Origin: CAZSLZ01 sp964607865
GTDB lineage: Bacteria; Vulcanimicrobiota; JAJTBE01; CAZSLZ01
Assembly (NCBI GenBank): GCA_964607865.1
Contig: CAZSLZ010000147.1
Location: forward strand, 1 to 7,643
Direction: 5' to 3'
DNA: 7,643 nucleotides
How positions within the stretch are numbered: the stretch's first letter is position 1; every line of letters begins with the position of its first letter. The notes under the pieces are model-generated. The model did not search any database. It had not been told where the DNA came from and worked only from the letters and a program-made list of their open reading frames with translations. The position numbers were made by a program, and so were the translations under genes. Positions 4,843 to 7,643 of this stretch are shown here, one piece after another.

Positions 4843-7389
4843 TCATTTCCGTCTTATTCTGCCCACAGCCGGCGCATAAACCTTTTTTATGCCTTCAAAC
4901 CATAAAATGCTTATAATGCCTGCAATTAAGGCAATTGCTAAATTGTCCGGGGATAATTCGGAAAAACTGAACAAGTTTCTCAGGAAAGATATGGATAAAA
5001 CCAGGGCCAGAAAAACAGTTGCCCCGCCTATAACCCACCATAAAGCTAAGTTGGGAATGGCAAAACTTCTGATTATAGAGTCGGTCCAGGAGCGGTTAGT
5101 CAGGATTAATCCCAGGTTGGCGATAATAAGGGTTGTAAAGACCATTGCCCTGGCATTTTCCACAGCTATTCCCCTGCCTGTGGCAAACAGATACAGCCCG
5201 ATAATTACTGCCAGAACAAACAAACCCTGAAGAAGGCTGATAACTATATTCTTCCGGGTAAACAGAGGTTTCTCCGGATCCCTGGGCGGCAAATCCATAA
5301 TATTCCTTTCCTCAGGCTCAGCTTCAAAAACCACCGAGCAGGCGGGGTCGATGATCAATTCCAGAAAAGCTATGTGCACGGGAAACAGAATGAGGGGCAA
5401 TTTAAAAAGTACTGGAAACAGAGAGATTCCGGCAATAGGTACGTGAATTGCAATAATGTACACCATTGCCTTTTTAATGTTCTGGTAAATACGCCGGCCC
5501 ATGGTCACTGCCCGCACAATCGATTGAAAATCATCGTCCACCAATACAATATCTGCCGATTCCCTTGCAACATCTGTGCCTTTTCCGCCCATGGCTATTC
5601 CAACATCAGCAGCTTTCAGGGCGGGAGCATCATTTACCCCATCCCCGGTCATTACCACAACTTCCTTGTTGGCTTCCAATATCTGGACAATTCGCAGTTT
5701 TTGTTCAGGTACCACCCGGGCAAAAATCGTAACATCCTTTACCCGTTCCCTCAATTCATCTTCTTTCATTTCGTTAAGCTCAGCTCCGGTAATAACCTTG
5801 CTCTTATGATCCATCCCGATTTTCCTGGCTATATTCAAAGCTGTGCCGGAGTAGTCGCCGGTAATCATAATTACTTTAATTCCTGCGTTTTTACAGGTTT
5901 GAATACATTCAGAGATATTCTCCCTGACCGGGTCTTCAAAGCCCAGCAGCCCCACGAATTTGAATTCAAAATCGTGTTGCCCGTCGGGTAAGTTATTCTG
6001 TTTTTGGAACCTGGCTTTAGCTGCCCCCAATACCCTGAGCCCTTTTTCCGACATTTGGCGGACTTTTTCCAATATTTGTTCTGTCTGTTGCTGATTCATA
6101 TGGCATAAATCGGCAATGGCCTCGGGGGCTCCCTTGGCAGCAATCACATAACCACTTCCTTCTGGGGACTTCCATACGTGAGAGAGGGCAAAAAGCTTCT
6201 CGGAAAGGGGGTACTCATAAATCAACTCCCAGTCTTCATGGATATGCTCGGTATGTTCCAGAAATCTTAGCCCCATTTGTTTCAGGGAGATTTCCATGGG
6301 GTCAAAAGGGTCTTTCTGGCTTGCCAGCATACTGAATTCCACCAGTTGATGGAATTTTTCAGGCAAAATATCATCAGACTTTTTGCTCACATCCAGAAAT
6401 TCGCCATCGGCATATATACTTGAAAGCGTCATCTGGTTTTTTGTCAGGGTACCGGTTTTATCGACGCAAAGGACAGTCGCAGCCCCCAGGTTTTCTATCG
6501 CCGGCATCCGGCGGGTTAACACATTCTTTTTAGACATCCTCCAGGCACCCAGTGCAAGAAAAATTGTAAGAACCACGGGAAATTCCTCGGGCAGAATTGC
6601 CATAGCCAGGGTTATCCCAGCAAGGAAACCTTCCAGCCAATTCAACCGGGTCATCCCATAAACCACCACCACCATGATGCACAGAACTGCCCCTACAATT
6701 GCGATATCTTTTACCAGCCTGTAAACTTCTTTTTTAAGATGGGTAGTTTCTTCCTCAATTTCAGTAAGAGATTTGCCGATTTTTCCCATCTCGGTATGGA
6801 TCCCGGTAGCAATAACCTTTGCAATTCCCTGGCCCCGAACTACCATACTTCCGGAATAGATCTGTTTGATGTTGTTTTCATCGTCGCTACAATGAGACTT
6901 TCTGACCGGTTCCGATTCGCCGGTAAGCAAGGATTCATCTAAATAAAGGTTCATACACCAGGTTAATTCTGAGTCAGCAGGAACCCGGTTGCCCTCGGAA
7001 ACCACAATTGTATCACCAACAACCACATCTTTACCCGGAATACGTTTCTGCTGATAATTTCTAATAACCAACGCCCTGGGGCTTGAAAGATCACGCAGAG
7101 AATCCAGGGCTTTTTCTGTTTTTCGCTCCTGGGATATGGTAATACCAATAACCACCACAACAAACCCCATAAGCATTATGGCTTCCTTGAGCTCGCCAAG
7201 AAAAAAATAAATTGTCCCACAGGCCACCAGGAGCAAAAACATGGGCTCTTTTACCACCTCAAAGGCTATTTCAAAAATACTTCTTTCCTTTGAAGAGGGC
7301 AACTGGTTATAACCCCACTGCTTACGTTTCTGCTGAACTTCTTCTTCAGTAAGGCCTTTAATTTGAGTTACATCAATTTGACTATTCAA
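4843..7389 (-). CDS. P2-like cation-transporting P-type ATPase of the PEEFP type
   Basis: An 848-residue integral membrane pump that couples ATP hydrolysis to cation movement across the cytoplasmic membrane. Order of parts: N-terminal cation-ATPase domain with KGLTEEEV (11-18); M1-M2 at ~49-86; actuator domain with TGES (156-159); M3-M4 at ~229-281; phosphorylation site DKTGTLT (Asp310); nucleotide-binding KGAPE (419-423); DPVR (486-489); TGD (510-512); hinge TGDGVNDAPAL (581-591); M5-M10 at ~641-833. Length and ten helices fit P2-type ATPases related to SERCA and PacL. Ion-site residues differ: M4 has PEEFP (267-271) instead of PEGLP, M5 has AIHVPI where SERCA has its Asn768/Glu771 region, and M6 has LELIIDPACSVVFE with Asp681 kept. 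The ion is therefore uncertain; calcium is only one option. The start is TTG at 7389, with AGGAG five bases upstream. A terminator upstream suggests it opens its own transcription unit, with the FlhA-like gene 70 bases downstream. Confidence 0.95.
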   Translation of the reverse strand: MNSQIDVTQIKGLTEEEVQQKRKQWGYNQLPSSKERSIFEIAFEVVKEPMFLLLVACGTIYFFLGELKEAIMLMGFVVVVIGITISQERKTEKALDSLRDLSSPRALVIRNYQQKRIPGKDVVVGDTIVVSEGNRVPADSELTWCMNLYLDESLLTGESEPVRKSHCSDDENNIKQIYSGSMVVRGQGIAKVIATGIHTEMGKIGKSLTEIEEETTHLKKEVYRLVKDIAIVGAVLCIMVVVVYGMTRLNWLEGFLAGITLAMAILPEEFPVVLTIFLALGAWRMSKKNVLTRRMPAIENLGAATVLCVDKTGTLTKNQMTLSSIYADGEFLDVSKKSDDILPEKFHQLVEFSMLASQKDPFDPMEISLKQMGLRFLEHTEHIHEDWELIYEYPLSEKLFALSHVWKSPEGSGYVIAAKGAPEAIADLCHMNQQQTEQILEKVRQMSEKGLRVLGAAKARFQKQNNLPDGQHDFEFKFVGLLGFEDPVRENISECIQTCKNAGIKVIMITGDYSGTALNIARKIGMDHKSKVITGAELNEMKEDELRERVKDVTIFARVVPEQKLRIVQILEANKEVVVMTGDGVNDAPALKAADVGIAMGGKGTDVARESADIVLVDDDFQSIVRAVTMGRRIYQNIKKAMVYIIAIHVPIAGISLFPVLFKLPLILFPVHIAFLELIIDPACSVVFEAEPEERNIMDLPPRDPEKPLFTRKNIVISLLQGLFVLAVIIGLYLFATGRGIAVENARAMVFTTLIIANLGLILTNRSWTDSIIRSFAIPNLALWWVIGGATVFLALVLSISFLRNLFSFSELSPDNLAIALIAGIISILWFEGIKKVYAPAVGRIRRK

Positions 7390-7400
7390 AATAACTCCTG
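7387..7400 (-). promoter_or_regulatory. Ribosome binding site deciding a TTG start for the ATPase
   Basis: On the minus strand AGGAG lies five bases before TTG (7389-7387). No in-frame ATG lies close by, and the residues after TTG (NSQIDVTQIKGLTEEEV) lead straight into the conserved N-terminal domain of P2 ATPases. This supports TTG as the true start. Confidence 0.75.
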
Positions 7401-7584
7401 TTTATCAGTTTCAAGTAACTGTCAAACTCATGTTTTGTTTAAAAATGCCGGTCATAATCAATTTATTGAACTATCACCTCATTTTACAACTTTCTCACGA
7501 AAAAATCTATAAGAAAAAGTATAATAAAGCGTCATTATATGAATTAATTATTTGATATATTTTTAAAAAATGACATTTTCCATT
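7390..7584. other. AT-rich upstream region of the ATPase gene
   Basis: No gene is seen. On the minus strand, possible -10 boxes include TATAAT (7539-7534) and TAAAAT further in, but neither has a good -35 box at proper spacing. A perfect TTGACA (7425-7420) has no -10 match at 16-18 bases. A promoter is expected here because a terminator closes the preceding unit, but its exact place cannot be fixed from the sequence. Confidence 0.4.
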
Positions 7585-7620
7585 CAATAAAAAAGGCTGC
7601 CCTTTTGGGGCAACCCCTTT
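7585..7620 (-). terminator. Intrinsic terminator of an upstream minus-strand gene beyond the right edge
   Basis: Read on the minus strand, GGTTGCCC (7615-7608) pairs with GGGCAGCC (7602-7595) over eight base pairs, including one G-U pair, around a five-base loop, and runs straight into TTTTTTATTG. On the plus strand the same stem has a C-A mismatch, so the minus direction is favoured. Stops in the remaining bases to 7643 show that the gene it serves ends outside the window. Confidence 0.8.
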
Positions 7621-7643
7621 ATCCTGTTTGAATTATTGTGTTA

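Noticed and set aside
5374..5991. 205-residue plus-strand open frame
   Set aside because: It lies wholly antisense to the conserved catalytic part of the P-type ATPase, is His/Cys/Asn-rich with no recognisable domain, and is a shadow of the real gene.
7420..7425. TTGACA as -35 box of the ATPase promoter
   Set aside because: No -10-like hexamer lies 16-18 bases downstream, and the start site would fall at or beyond the start codon.

Overview
All five genes lie on the minus strand and read right to left. From the right edge they are: a P2-like cation-transporting P-type ATPase; a 727-residue soluble protein whose first half matches the cytoplasmic domain of the flagellar/type III export gate protein FlhA (FHIPEP family); tryptophanyl-tRNA synthetase (trpS); a HEAT-repeat protein; and a class A beta-lactamase-fold serine hydrolase cut off by the left edge. 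The moderate-to-low GC content, strong AGGAG-type ribosome binding sites, a TTG start, a canonical TTGACA/TACAAT promoter and the Pro/Ser/Thr-rich linker of the hydrolase all suggest a Bacillota bacterium, probably an anaerobic clostridial lineage. That is an inference from style; no marker gene for taxonomy was compared.

Layout. Positions 7585-7620 hold a minus-strand intrinsic terminator for a gene beyond the right edge, so the ATPase probably begins a transcription unit in the AT-rich stretch 7390-7584. The FlhA-like gene follows the ATPase after 70 bases with no terminator seen. A 160-base gap separates it from trpS and contains a good sigma-A promoter at 2450-2479. The trpS, HEAT and hydrolase genes are spaced by only 11 and 14 bases, with each ribosome binding site placed in or next to the preceding stop, so they look like one operon.

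The main discovery candidate is the 727-residue protein (2589-4772). Residues about 14-341 follow the FlhA cytoplasmic domain block by block, but the N-terminal membrane export-gate half is missing. The remaining ~385 residues contain an aromatic hydrophobic patch and up to four helical segments that resemble the N-terminal domain of the flagellar rotor protein FliG. No other flagellar or type III secretion gene is in the window. This looks like a repurposed, soluble FlhA/FliG-like scaffold of unknown role. Secondary points: the TrpRS carries four cysteines spaced almost as in the [4Fe-4S] TrpRS of Thermotoga maritima; the ATPase has lost several SERCA calcium ligands and carries a PEEFP motif; and the hydrolase lacks the deacylating Glu166 of true class A beta-lactamases. 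Apart from the operon layout, nothing in the window shows that the five genes act in one pathway.
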